Positions 1-12,780 of a stretch of DNA of 64,000 bases are shown here, piece by piece; positions within the stretch are counted from its first letter, which is position 1, and each line of letters starts with the position of its first letter. The position numbers and the translations under genes are program-made. Source of the stretch: Eucommia ulmoides (lineage: Eukaryota > Streptophyta > Magnoliopsida > Garryales > Eucommiaceae); NCBI GenBank assembly GCA_016647705.1, contig CM028328.1, positions 35,874,501 to 35,938,500 on the forward strand, read 5' to 3'. Under the pieces are notes generated by a model. It had not been told where the DNA came from and made no database searches. It saw nothing but the letters and a program-made list of their open reading frames with translations.

Positions 1-2495
1 TTTTGTAATCTAACTTACAAAACCGACTTTGGAGCTCTAAACACTTTCTATAAAGATTACAACATTTTGATTCACTAGTGTCTAGTGCTTCTCACAAACA
101 TCACTTAAGAAAACATAGATGAACTTTAAGTACAAGAGTGATCAAGAAGTATAAGAATCAAAGATATGGTATAGAAGAATATCACTTTTTAGTATAGCTC
201 CTTGAACCACTTTTTGTATGATTGATCTTTGTAGCTTACTTGATTGATACTTGGATAGATGGTTGATTTTCTCCATTAATCTTCTCTCCTTATATAGATT
301 TAGAGAATATATGAGCATATCACACTTGAAACTCTTGAGAGCAAAGTGACCATTTGGAAATTCTCTTCAAATTTCAAGATTCAATATGCATAGGCTCCTC
401 TCCATTATCTTTGCAGATTTGTCAACATTCTTTTCCCTTTTTCCAACCTTACTTAATGCTAGATAGTATAATTAAATATAAAGGACCCATAGTCCATTCA
501 TGTCTTTGAGCTAGTGGAAAAGTACAGCCATATATCACATAGACAATATATATAATTGAGTATGAGTGATAATAATGATTGTAGACAAAACATGATAGAG
601 TTATTCAAAGTTGGATAGGAATCATTGAATGTTAGGCTCCTCAACTTTGAAATATGCAGTAAGTTTATTTAAGATAAAATGCCATTCACATTTGTGGAAG
701 ACAAGGTATGGGCTTGCATTAATTGAGTTACCCTACCACTAAGTCAAAATGATATCTTCGTAATCCCACTTGATTGTCTTGACAAATTCAAGATCTTTAT
801 ACTTGTATTTTTATATGATTATGAATTTGATCATTCATATAAATAATGTATAATGTATATCATACATTTATACAATCCAATTAAGCATATACAAACATTT
901 AAATCATTTGAACACTTAGAATTCATTTAGCATGATAAAAACAAAATTTCCATACTCTTTGAGCCAATTTGTCAATCAATCATAGATGTAATGATGAACA
1001 TATCAATTGATCATAAATATATCATGTAAACATGTTAACCTAACATCACATAATATGATTTAAACATTCCAAACAAGATTAGTTATGTAAATCCAAGTTT
1101 GAGTTTATGACCGAAAAGCTGTGAAATGTGTTCTTGAACCTTTGAAATGGTTTTAATCTAATTGATTCAATTCAATGATGATTTCATCAAATTTAATGAT
1201 ACTAGATATTTTAAATAAGGTATTCAAACATTCAAGGCTCATAAAAAATAAGTTAAGATGGATCAAAAATTAGACCGAAAACAGAGTAGGAAAGAGAAAG
1301 TCTATTGACTTATTGATCAAAAAGCTACTTTGAAAATCAAGGATAGATCCAAATAATTCTTAATAGCCATATAATTAAACGCAATTGAGTTAGCTATCCA
1401 TAGAAAAATGAATTACCTAATTTGGACTCCAAATGAGTGAGATATGACCATTTGAGTGAATAAAGGTATGTGTAGATTTTTCTGCTGGAACCTTTTGTTT
1501 GAAGGTAGTAGACTATTTTACCTAAATATAGTCGACTACTTGTGTTGTAACTTCAGCGCAAGTGTCATTTTTGTCCGTTCTTGGTTTTTGACCTCAGTCC
1601 ATGATCATTTACTATTCAAAACACTTTTAGAATATTGTTTCAATCATATTTGAAGTATTTTCATATTGAGATCATGCAATATACCATATGATCACATAGA
1701 ATTCAAGTTTAAGTAATTTAAGAATATTTATGATCAAATAGTCAATTTCTCATATATGCATATATTAATGAAATCGATGACATGTATTGTGATATATAAG
1801 CATATTAGACATGTTAGAATCAATATATCACAATTGTATACATATATTGATCATATCATCATTGTAAGCATATATTGATCATGTAATGCATGCAAGGTGT
1901 GTCTTGAACACATCATGTCATGATATCAATATAAGTTGAGTATATTAGATCAAATATATCATGTTGTTATTGTATAATAACTACTCTTAGCATGGTCTAT
2001 CAAGCATTGCATGCAACGTATCTTTTGATCACATTGAAAAAAAGTTTTCTCATATTAAGCATATTGTGATCAAGATGTAAATTTAACAAATAATCATGTG
2101 TTGGACAATCGAATCAAATCTATCATGATATAATCAAATAATGTATATGCTTAAATTATAATATTATAAATATATGCACTCTCAGTGTGTGCATGCATCC
2201 TAATAAGCCAAAGTCCATAATCTCTTTAAGAGTAACATCCTATAGACTTAATCTCAAGAACTTAGTCTTACCTAAGTCTTGCGCTCTTGATATCGTGATT
2301 ATACCTGTATTTTACAATTAAAATTCCATTGTGGTTAGCACACGCAACGTATAATTGAATCTGTACTTAAGATATCACACTGTTTAGTACACTCAAGGTA
2401 TGATTCAATCAAAACATATTGGAATATATAATTTGTGTCTAATGTGACATCATAATATCACTAATATTGACATCATCAAAACACATATATCAACA
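1..2495 (-). repeat. Cop1 3' LTR (partial, continues beyond window start)
   Basis: This matches 7564-10053 nearly base for base. It ends in CAACA on the plus strand, so it starts TGTTG on the minus strand, immediately next to a purine tract. It holds no gene; the short open frame near 1456-1653 also occurs in the other LTR at 9016-9213 and is LTR sequence, not a protein gene. Confidence 0.9.
288..297 (-). promoter_or_regulatory. TATA-like box in Cop1 3' LTR
   Basis: The minus strand reads CTATATAAGG here, a plausible core promoter within the LTR. The equivalent position of the other LTR, near 7850-7862, no longer has the same string. Role inferred from position only. Confidence 0.4.
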
Positions 2496-2650
2496 ATCTC
2501 CCCATTTTTTATGATGGCAACCATTTGATGGATTGTCAGACAAATTATATGAATAAGCTCCCCCTAAATAGATGTATTATATAGAAAATATCAATTTATA
2601 TCAATTTAAGATTATATGCATATTCAATCCATATCTCTCTCCCCCTTTAA
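2496..2650 (-). other. Cluster of polypurine tracts next to Cop1 3' LTR
   Basis: On the minus strand a purine-rich run (AAAAAATGGGGAGAT, 2496-2510) abuts the LTR, the expected plus-strand primer. Two further G-rich tracts lie just upstream at about 2558-2567 and 2633-2650 (AAAGGGGGAGAG core). Several polypurine tracts before the 3' LTR are, as I recall, a hallmark of Sireviruses, and this supports the family call. Confidence 0.6.
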
Positions 2651-5540
2651 CATCATAAAAAAGATTATAAATATAGAAGCCTAATAGGATTAGTAGCGAA
2701 ACAAAAACATCAATTGTTGGTAAGAATGTACCAATTATTTGACATATCAATTAAACACATCAATTGATAATACTCTTATATTCAATAAAAAAATCAATCA
2801 AGTTCAAGAAGATAAGAGAGTTTTCACAAATCAAGTTTATCCAATTTTGGATAAAATTCCCCTTAAATATAGCGAACTATACTTTAACCTTGTAGAAAAT
2901 CTAAAACGATACTTCACATATTGATACCAATGAGATTTTGTGCTAAATTGATTTACTCCTTAAATAAAGAATCATTAAAGCATGAAAATGAAGTAGATGA
3001 TGTGATACCAATTTTTGAATATAAAAGCGTTGAAATGAATGACGATTATACAAATAAATATCGTTTTTAAATTCAATGTCACTTTCAACAAAAAGAATAT
3101 GAATGATTAATATATAACATATAAGTCATGCATTCATGTTATAGTAAACTCCCCTTAGGAAGATACCAATTTTTCAACATAGCAAAGCCAATTAAATCTT
3201 TCGATCTGAAATTATAATCATTTAAGAACGACGGGGGTATAGGTGCTAATAGACATGTATTAAATTAAGATCAAGCAGTAAGCAACCTAGCACATACTAA
3301 TTTTGTACTAGAAACAAGAATTTAATCAATTATATCGCATAGTATCAATTGTATACCTATTGTTGCATGTTATCCTCAAATAAATCATGTGTGTCAAGTA
3401 ATAATTAATTTAATCAACATCACATAATATATCGTAGTCTAAGTGTATAACAATTATATCATATGCATGATGGACTAAATCACAAAAACATGTGTTCTCA
3501 AAAATATCGTAAAGATTTTAAGCATAAGAGAACATCCTTAATTAAAAATGCAAAATTTGATTGCATAATTTATCAACTCGTGATATAACACATATAGCAC
3601 AATATTAGAGCGAGGTTCAAATGAGTTTATGAACATGATGATGTTATCATTAAGAACTATTTTCATACAACGTAATCTATCTATTGTCATATGAATAATC
3701 ATAAATTTAATAGATACTTCAACTCATATGATACCAATTGATCATAGTTATCAAAATATGAGTTAATCACACAAGTTTTATGCATATTATCTTATCATGC
3801 CGTAACATTAAGAATAAACACAAATAGTGATACCAATGGCAAGATGAACTAAATTTGATTCGTCAAACAAAGTGTTCAACCAATATAAGTTTTCATGTCA
3901 GGTATACATATTTTACAATAAGAATTTTCACATAAATTTCGTAAGTCTTTTTGAATCAATTTATTTATGAATATCAAGATTTATAAAATAAACACATATT
4001 ATATATTGATGAATTTAAGAATCCATTTTCAATAACCACATGTGACAACATGATTTTAAGTATATTCAGTAAACGTTTCATGTCACAAAATAATAATTCA
4101 ATCATGTAAGGATATAATCAACATCACTTTGGTACTGTTAGTAAATAAGAAATCATATATAAATATATTCAATAAAGATTAGAATGATTGAGCTATTAGC
4201 TTGAATTTTGTTACCATTGAATTGAATGAAGATTCAATTTCTTGTAAACATTCTTTGAAGTTCTTGAGAGTTCCAACAAACTATTAATCTTCATAATTAT
4301 TGATCAAGGTGAATGAATCCTTAAAACGTGAACTCTTGAAATATACTTGTTCAAAAGATTGTTAATAATAACATATTCAAGTATGAATTTAACAATAGCT
4401 ACCAATGATAATATATATTCCTTATTATTGAATAATACCATCTATTCAATATATATCACATATTCTTTATGCAATTAGTAATCAATAAACTAAGTTGTAT
4501 AACATACATGAATCCATGATTTTCAAGATGTAACAATGGTCTAAAATATAAATATTTAAAACCAAAACCAAAGTCAACAAACATGAGCAATAAGTTGAAT
4601 TTCCAACTCAAATTATCACATTGAAATTCAAATTTTATTATAAAATGATATATACATTATAATCAATGAGTTACAAAAGTATTTACATATCAACTCAACT
4701 CATTTAATAATTGGTTGTAACATTTATAATGATGTACAAGTCAATAAAATAGGCTACAACTTAATATGAACTAAATTAGTCCAAAATTGAATTTTATCAA
4801 TTAAATGAATGCCAAATAAATTCAAATGGTTACAAAATATTTATAACAAGTTTATACATACTAAATAAGTAATTAAATTCATTGGTTGACCATTTGGAAT
4901 AATACAATCAAGTTTAAAACCAACTGCAATTAATTAGTCAAACAAATTCTTGGACATAACATATTTTGGATGTACTATGATTATACCAATCTGAAATTTA
5001 ACCAAATAAATATTTAAAAGTATTTTTAGACATATTTAATGTCATTCAAAACCACACAAAAAAATTCAGATCAATCCGATAAGTAGAATATGAGTTATAG
5101 CAAAATCGGTGAAGGTTGTCAAACATTCTGCTAAAAAATTCTAGTCAGAATTTTATTTTACTTTTCAAAAACGGTTAATCAATTTCATGATAAACTCATC
5201 CGTTTGAAGATACTTAATCATGTATGAATATGTATAGCATTTAGAACACTTAATATGATTCAATATCATGCAAACTTGAAACACATAGGATCAATTGAAT
5301 CACATAACAATAATAACATCTAAGTCTAATGTATGCAAGTTAGGATTTTTGTATATGCAACCAATATAACTTCAAATGATTAATACACATTTAAACATAT
5401 AAGGTTGTTACCATATAAAACATATATCATATAATAGTAATAAATCATTTTGTTGTGATTCTTAAAGAATTACCATATCATGTTTCTTAAGATAATGAAT
5501 ATAACCGGTAAAGAACATGTCTAAGAAATACATCCCGACT
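2511..5540 (-). other. Non-coding AT-rich interior of Cop1
   Basis: About 3 kb between the gag remnant and the polypurine tracts. I see no retroviral-type motif in either strand. A full copia element would carry protease, integrase, RT and RNase H here. The only structure I noticed is a recurring short string resembling the primer-binding site, listed separately. Confidence 0.6.
2923..3837 (-). repeat. Five dispersed copies of a primer-site-like 9-mer
   Basis: The plus-strand string GATACCAAT occurs at 2923, 3004, 3162, 3730 and 3829; its reverse complement ATTGGTATC is the core of this element's own primer-binding site at 6971-6979. All five are in the same orientation as the true site. Some share a longer match (GATACCAATTTTT at 3004 and GATACCAATTTTTC at 3162). 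Confidence 0.55.
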
Positions 5541-5543
5541 TGT

Positions 5544-6979
5544 TTAATGAACAAGCCGAACATCTAACCCTTTCATAAATTTTATAAATTTAGGAGTACG
5601 AGAGTTAGATATACCTTCAATTGCCTTTGCAATAGATTTACCTTTGTAGATATAGGCATTTGTAAAGATTCTTGGTTTGGATGTATTTTTCTGTTCAATA
5701 TTTTTGTATCCTGCAAACCTCTTGTTATTGAAGTTCTTAGTTAATGTGAATCTATTGTTGAACTTCTTTTTGCTGTTGAGATCATTCCTCACAACATGTG
5801 AAAACTTAGATTCCACTTTGGACGGCCTCTTTGGTTTAGATCCCATATTTATGGCTCCATCATGAGTTTTATTCATAGTAGTGTAATTTCCTGTAATATT
5901 ATACTTTGCATCTTCTTTCAGTATTTATATCATTTTGGATCCGTTTCGGTTAGTCTCAAAATTATATTTTCGATAAGGACATGAGACCTTATAATGACCA
6001 ATCTTGTTACAATAATAACATTTATATTTTGATTGATCATTATTTCTTCCCATATGACGATTAGTATGTGATATAGATAATTTTTTTATTTTCGACAATA
6101 CTAATTTATCATTGAAAATATGATGAGAAGGATTAGAAGATGAGACACAACATTTATTGCAATTCTTCATTCTCTTAAAATCAAAATCTTTATGTTTTTC
6201 AACAATCGATTTAAGTTCCGATTTTGATTTTTCGAGATCTTTCTTCAAATCTTCAAAATTCATTTCCAAATTAGATTTCGTCAAAGTAACATAATCAAAA
6301 TTGTTTTTCAAAGATTTATACTCACTTTCGAGAAATCGTATTTTTTGACAAAAGATATTATTTTTCAAGTATAGAATTTTCAAGATCTTTATTTAAACCA
6401 TTTTCAAGATTTCTAAAACTTGAAATAGTATCCTTTAGGTTATTTATATCATTTTTCAAAACATCATTTTCATTATCAAATTTTTTAACTTGATCAATCA
6501 AGTAGTTTATTTCCAAGACAACATCACAAAACTCTTTTGTTTTCAAATAACTTTCCAAAAGATGTAATCTTGAATTTTTCAAATCATTTTCTTTATTTTC
6601 AAATGAATTTAGTTTTCTTTTCAATTTAAATTTTTCTTTAGCAAAATATTGAATAAGTAATAATTTTTCAAATGCAACATGTGTTGGTTCATCATCATCA
6701 TCATCATCATAAGTATTATCTTTATCTCCACTAGTACTACAATATCTATCATTTTCTATATCATTGATTATAGGTCTTTCAAAGTTAGAATTCTCAATGA
6801 ACATAGAAGACGTAAAAGATTGTACCTCCGAACCAAAGTTGTTTAGTTCATTTTCCACCTTCGATATATTCTAGTTGTAGTTGCCCATCGGATCCATTTG
6901 TTGTGCGAGCGAGAAAACTTTATGATCTTTTCTACGAAGCGGTTAAGCTCGATCCCGTAGACTGAGTATTGATACCAAT
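5544..6979 (-). pseudogene. Cop1 gag remnant with coiled coil and CCHC zinc knuckle
   Basis: Three successive minus-strand open pieces (6358-6858, 5925-6383, 5544-5876) follow the primer site in the order expected of gag. The first has an acidic Asp run and then Lys/Glu/Leu-rich coiled-coil-like sequence. The second continues the coiled coil and has a CCHC knuckle, CYYCNKIGHYKVSC at residues 122-135 (about 5979-6020), which in this family binds RNA as the nucleocapsid. The third is strongly basic, consistent with a nucleocapsid tail. I do not see the usual N-terminal copia gag capsid-like domain, so this may be a reduced gag. The coding region is broken. Confidence 0.75.
6962..6979 (-). other. 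Cop1 primer-binding site
   Basis: Directly inside the 5' LTR the minus strand reads ATTGGTATCAATACTCAG. Its TGGTATCA core matches the start of the initiator-Met tRNA primer site usual in plant copia elements (TGGTATCAGAGC); the match beyond the core is poor. Confidence 0.65.
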
Positions 6980-9900
6980 TGTTGGCCCAGAGATTGATCC
7001 AAGAGGGGGGGAGAGGGGGATGAATTGGATATATAAACTTTTCGTGCAATCTTTCTACTAAAATCTCAAATCAAACTTGTTAATTCTTGTGTTTGTGTGT
7101 ACAGCGGAATGATCAATTAAATCAAAATAATCAAAGTAAAGAGTAAGGGATAGAGACAATCAAACCACAAGACACAAGGGATTAATAGTAGTTCGGCATG
7201 ACCTTCTTGCCTAGTCTACTCCTCCGCGCTCCCGACAGAGAGTTCTAGTTCACTAATCTTTAATCATCTTACAGGTAAAGATTAAACCGTTTACAATCTT
7301 CTTAAGGGTGAATATCAAACCATTTATAACCTTTCACTCTTCTTACAGGTCAAGAGAGACCTTTCACAATCTTCTTACGGGTGAAGTTCAAACTGTTCCT
7401 CGTGATCTTCTTTCCGATGAGATCGGTCCGTCACCACCAAAGGCGCCTCCTTTGGTCTTCTTCAACTTCTTCACAAGTTGATGTTGATGTAGTAATGTTG
7501 AAGATCTTCCTTTCTTGGATGTTTATATGAAATACAATATCTCAATACAACACTCAAAATGGTTTTGTAATCTAACTTACAAAACCGACCTTGGAGCTCT
7601 AAACACTCTCTATAAAGATTATAACACTTTGACTCACTAGTGTCTAGTGCTTCTCACAAACAACACTTAAGAAAAGATAGACAAACTTTAAGTACAAGAG
7701 TAATCAAGAAGTATAAGAATCAAAGATATGGTGTAGAAGAATATCATTTTTTAGTATAGCTCTTTGAACCACTTTTGGTATGATTGATCTTTGTAGCTCA
7801 CTTGATTGATACTTGGATAGTGGTTAATTTTCTCCAGCAATCTTCTTTCCTCATACTATGTGAAAAATGTAAGAGGATATCACACTTGAAGAGATTGAGA
7901 GCAAAGTGACCGTTTGGCAATTCTCTTCAAATTTCAAGATTCAATATGCATAGGCTCCTCTCCATTATCTTTGCAGATTTGTCAACATTATTTTTCCTTT
8001 TTCCAACCTCATTTAATCTTAGATAGTATAATTAAATATAAAGGACCCATAGTCCATTCATTTCTTTGAGCTAGTGGAAAAGTACATCCATATATCACAT
8101 AGACAATATATATAATTGAGTGTGAGTGATAATAATGATTGTAGACAAAACATGATAGAGTTATTCAAAGTTGAATAGGAATCATTGAATGTTAGGCTCC
8201 TCAACTTCGAAATATGCAGCAAGTTTATTCAAGATAAGATGCCATTCACATTTGTGGAAGACAAGGTATGGGCTTGCATTAATTCAGTTACCCTACCATT
8301 AAGTCAAAATGATATCTTTGTATTCCCACTTGGTTGTCTTGACAAATTCAAGATCTTTATACTTTTATTTTTATATGATTATGAATTTGATCATTCATAT
8401 AAATAATGTATAATGTATATCATACATTTATACAATCCAATTAAGCATATACAAACATTTAAAGCATTTGAACACTTAAAATTCATTTAGCATGATGAAA
8501 ACAAAATTTTCATACTCTTTGAGCCAATTTGTTAATCAATCATAGATGTAATGATGAACATATCAATTGATCATAAATATATCATGTAAACATGTTAAAC
8601 TAACATCACATAATATGATTTAAACATTCCAAACAAGATTTGTTATGCAAATTCAAGTTTGAGTTTATGACCAAAAAGCAATGAAATGTGTTCTTGAACC
8701 TTTGAAATGGTTTTAATCTAATTTATTCAATCCAATGATGATTTAATCAAATTGAATGATACTAGACATCTTAAATAAAGTATTCAAACATTCAAGGCTC
8801 ATCAAAACCAAGTTAAGATAGATAAAAAATTAGACCGAAAAGAGAGCAAGAAAGAGAAAGCCTATTGACTTGTTGATCAAAAAGCTACTTCGAAAATCAA
8901 GGACAAATCCAAATAATTCCTAATAGACATATAATTAAATGTAATTGAGTTAGCTATCCATAGAAAAAGGAATCACCTAATTTGGACTCCAAATGAGTGA
9001 GATATGGCCATTTGAGTGAACAAAGGTATGTGTAAATTGTTTTGTTGGAATCTTTTGTTTGAAGATAGTCGACTACTTTATCTAAATATAGTTGACTACT
9101 TGTGTTGTAACTTCAGCGCAAGTGTAATTTTTGTCCGTTCTTGGTTTTTGACCTCAGTCCATGATCATTTACTATTCAAAACACTTTTAGAATATTGTTT
9201 CAATCATATTTGAAGTATTTTCATATTGAGATCATGCAATATACCATATGATCACATAGAATTCAAGTTTAAGTAATTTAAGAATATTTATGATCAAATA
9301 GTCAATTTCTCATATATGCATATATTAATGAAATCAATGACATGTATTGTGATATATAAGCATATTGGACATGTTAGAATCAATATATCACAATTGTATA
9401 CATATATTGATCATATAATCATTGTAAGCATATATTGATCATGTAATGCATGTAAGGTATGTCTTGAACACATCATATCAAGATAAGAATATAAGTTGAG
9501 TATATTAGATAAAATGTATCATGTTGTTATTGTATAATAACTATTCTTAGCATGTTGTATCAAGCAATGCATGCAACGTATCTTTTGATCACATTGAAAA
9601 CAAGTTTTCTCATATTAAGCATATTGTGATCAACATGTGAATTTAACAAATAATCATGTGTTGGACAATCCAATCACGTCTATCATGATATAATCAAATA
9701 ATGTATATGTTTAAATTATAATACCATGAATATATGCACTCTTAGTGTGTGCGTGCATCCTAATGAGCCAAAGTCCATAATCTCTTTAAGAGTAATATCC
9801 TATAGATTTAATCTAATGAACTTAATCTTACCTAAGTCTTGCGCACTTGATATCATGATTATACCTACATTTCATATTTAAAATTCCGTTGTGGCTAGCA

Positions 9901-10053
9901 CACGCAACGTATAATTGAATCTGTACTTAAGATATCACAATGGTTAGTACACAATGTATGATTCAATCAAAATATATTGGAATATATAATTTGTGTCTAA
10001 TGTGACATCATAATATCACTAATATTGACATCATCAAAACACATATATCAACA
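6980..10053 (-). repeat. Cop1 5' LTR, 3074 bp
   Basis: On the minus strand it begins TGTTGATATA and ends GGGCCAACA, with CCCCCCTCTTGGATC just before the end; a similar GGGCCAACA terminus ends the Cop3 LTR, tying the two families together. The plus-strand base after 10053 begins Tat1 sequence. It contains a pair of AGTCGACTAC-like direct repeats at about 9066 and 9088, absent in this exact form from the other copy. Confidence 0.88.
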
Positions 10054-10149
10054 TGAAGACTAGAGGACTCCTTTGGTACGTTAATTGAGTAAAGAAACGC
10101 TACCAGATAACAAGGAGGCAACCTGAAAAATTTTGTACAAGGTGACGAG

Positions 10150-11300
10150 ATACATCTTGATGGATGGTAAGTTGTACCGAAGATCATTCACGCAACCTTT
10201 GTTGCTCTACTTATGGCCAAAGGAAGCTGCTTATGTGATGTAAGAGATCCATGAAGGAATTTGTGGGAATCATCTAGGTGGAAGAACATTGTTATACAAG
10301 GCACTTACCATTTGGTATTACTAGCCAACAATACGCAGCGATACAAAGGAATAAGTCAAGACGTGTGACAAGTGCCAACGATTTTCAAACAACATCCGAA
10401 TCCCTTCTCAAGCACAAACACTCGTTCATAGCCCGTGCCTATTTTCCTAGTGGGGAATAGATGTACTAGGGCACTTCACACCAGCACTTGGGATAAGAAG
10501 TATTTATTGGTGGTGATTCATTACTTCACTAAATGGGTTGAGGCTAAAGCATTTGTGATAATAGGCGAGAATGAAGTCCAGAATGTCCTTTGGAAACATG
10601 TGATATGCCATTTTGGCATCCTGGCAGTACAGATATCAAATATTGGAACATCTATTACTAGGGAAAAAGGTACTTGGATGTACAACAAGTTGAAGATACA
10701 ACATCGAACATCAAGCCTCACTTATCCACAAGCGAATGGACGAGTAAAAATGAAGAATAGATCAATCAAGAAAGCTCTAAAAAAATGGTTAGACGATGCC
10801 AAGGGAAAATGGGTGGAAAAGTTGCCTACAATCTTATGGGCTCACCATACCACTACAAGCTCAACCACAGTGGAAACGCCCTATTCCATGACGTATGGAA
10901 TGGAGGCAGTAGTCCCAGTAGAGATTTGTTTGCCCTCAAGATAGGACAATGTAGTTAATCTAATAGAGAATGAACGATATACCAAGAGTTAGGTCACCTA
11001 GAAAACAAAATAAGACCAAAAAGCAATGAGGATGGAAACCTATAAATCGAAGATAGAGAGGGCGTTCAACCATACATTACGCCTAAGGCACTTCTCAGTG
11101 GGAGAGCTAGTGCTTTGGAGAGTGATGCCATACTGCCCAGATACTCGATTAGGAAAATTAGGCCCTACCTGGGAAGGGCTATACAAGATAGTCAAGGTAA
11201 ACAAACCTGGGATGTATTGGTTGGAAGATCTAGATGGGGTTCTAATCCCCTAGCTATGGAACATTGTGCATTTGCAAAAATACTTCTTGTGAGTTCCCAA
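10150..11300 (+). pseudogene. Tat1 integrase remnant
   Basis: In life this protein inserts the element's DNA copy into the chromosome. From about 10150 the translation shows an HHCC-type zinc-binding region (EIHEGICGNHLGG, then CDKCQRF near 10360). The catalytic core lies at about 10430-10945, with HYFTKWVEAKAF, SSLTYPQANGRV and the conserved tail AYGMEAVVPVE-like (here TYGMEAVVPVEI). A C-terminal part at 11026-11300 has FSVGELVLWRV, KLGPTWEGLYKIVKV and a WLEDLDG motif, as in Tat and related gypsy integrases. The sequence is decayed, with more than one break. Confidence 0.82.
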
Positions 11301-11440
11301 ATTATTTGTTACGTTAGTTTTGAAGGAAAGATGGTTGTTATTTCAATTGTAAACCTTTTAATAAGCAGTCATAGCTACTTATGTCCAACAAAGGCGACAA
11401 CGAAAACCATTCCTACACTTAAAACTTAAAGCAGATTATA

Positions 11441-11860
11441 AGTGGGTCACCAAGGATCAGCTCACCTGCTAATTGAGATCAGCTCACCCAATAACTGAGC
11501 TGCCAAGATCAGCTCGTTAGATTGCCGAACTGCCTAACCTAGTTCATGTGCAGACCAAACTACCCAACTCAGTTTGTCAAAATTGGTTGAGCCACCAAGG
11601 CCAACCTAATCAAAATGTAACTATCTACCCCAGTTCACGTGCAGACCAAACTGCCTAGCTCAGTTTGTCGAAATTGGTTAAGCCACCAAGGCCAATCCAA
11701 TCAAAACGTAACTGCCTAGCCTAGTTCACGTGCAGACCAAATTGCTCAGCTGAGTTTTTCAAAATTGGTTCAGCCACCAAGGCCAATTCAATCAAAACAT
11801 AATTACCTAGCCTAGTTCATGTACGGGTATAACTGCCCAACCCAGTTCGACAAAAGAAAG
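11441..11860 (+). repeat. 91-bp tandem repeat in Tat1 3' untranslated region
   Basis: The string AGTTCA(C/T)GTGCAGACCAAA or close variants starts units at 11541, 11632, 11723 and 11814, an exact 91-bp period over three full units and a partial fourth. Each unit also has the shared phrase GCCACCAAGGCCAA. Just before it (11441-11530) is a shorter, less regular repeat with the phrase GATCAGCTC. Macas and colleagues described such arrays in the 3' regions of Tat/Ogre elements as seeds of plant satellite DNA. Confidence 0.88.
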
Positions 11861-12780
11861 TCTATCCCAATAGACAAATAAAATACAAAGTTCAACTTAT
11901 TACAGGGTAAACGAGGTCAACCCACCAGCTCAATAAAGCCGGAACAAGTCAGGTCAGCATGATCTGCCAACTGAGCTGCTCATCTTAAGCTGCCCAGACC
12001 AATTACAGCAGCTTAGTCGATAACAAATTACCAAAGTTTAGGTTAGCAAGCAAATTATTTATCTATCTGTCAAAGCTAATACAATCCACATCACGTTTAC
12101 TACATAAACTTGATTTGGAGGAGAGAAGAGGGATAGAAATAACATTTTTTTTAACATAGGTTCACATCACGTTTATCACTTAAACTTGATTTAAAGGGAA
12201 AAAATCGAATTTGGATCACCCCTATTATCCCGAACATGGTTAATTCTCAAAACATGAAATTTGAAGACATATACTCTATACATTAATGATGTTTAAACAT
12301 AAGATTTATTCCAAAAAATTGCACAATACATAAGTTGAACAGTTTCACATAAACAACGAACTTATCATCATAATTTGAAATACAAGAATACAAGAATTTT
12401 TTGAACTTATCATTTCTTACCATGTAATCAATACATAACAAAAGTAATTACATCTCGAGAATCCTTCTAGAAATATTGTTCTTCTCCAGTCTTAAACTTA
12501 TCACTTTTTACTATGGGGTTAGGACCGAAAAAGATAACTATACCTATTTGTTGTTCTTTTCTTGTCTAAACTTATTAATTCTTACCATGGAGTTAGGACT
12601 GGAAAATAAAACTATACCTATTGTTCAAAAAATGCTCTTGAGGCTTTTCTTGAATATGTAGGAGCATATTTGGTGACTAATAAGCCCGTAATGTTCAAAA
12701 AATGCTCTTGAGTTTTTTTTTCCTACAAAAATAATAAAGAAGAAAAACTACTCCAACCCCAGAGAAGGCGAAGAGCCCGA
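11861..12780. other. Tat1 3' untranslated region with local duplications
   Basis: No coding sequence seen. Several phrases are duplicated at short distance: CACATCACGTTTA at 12087 and 12163, GGGTTAGGAC-like text around 12511 and 12585, and GTTCAAAAAATGCTCTTGAG at 12623 and 12693. The spacings (70-76 bp) suggest repeated slippage or copying within this region, in line with a hypervariable 3' region. Confidence 0.5.

Larger units (their letters stand above)
1..10053 (-). mobile_element. Cop1: Sirevirus-like Ty1/copia LTR retrotransposon, gag-only, left end cut by window
   Basis: Positions 1-2495 and 7564-10053 are near-identical direct repeats and form the two LTRs of one minus-strand element. 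On the minus strand the 5' LTR runs from 10053 to 6980, followed by an initiator-Met-like primer site, a gag remnant with a CCHC knuckle, about 3 kb without recognisable coding sequence, and a purine tract at the edge of the 3' LTR. The interior (2496-6979) is about 4.5 kb and shows no protease, integrase, RT or RNase H, so this looks like a non-autonomous, gag-only derivative. The LTRs differ by a few percent in the lines I compared, which suggests a moderately old insertion. It is broken in several places. The right edge interrupts Tat1 at 10054. Confidence 0.85.

Noticed and set aside
1456-1653. Two near-identical 65-codon frames (here and at 9016-9213) as a conserved small gene
   Set aside because: They are duplicated because they lie in the two LTRs of Cop1; no start context or domain supports a protein.
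11541-11860. Regular repeats that might be a CRISPR array
   Set aside because: The units are 91-bp contiguous tandem repeats without unique spacers, in a plant retroelement 3' region.
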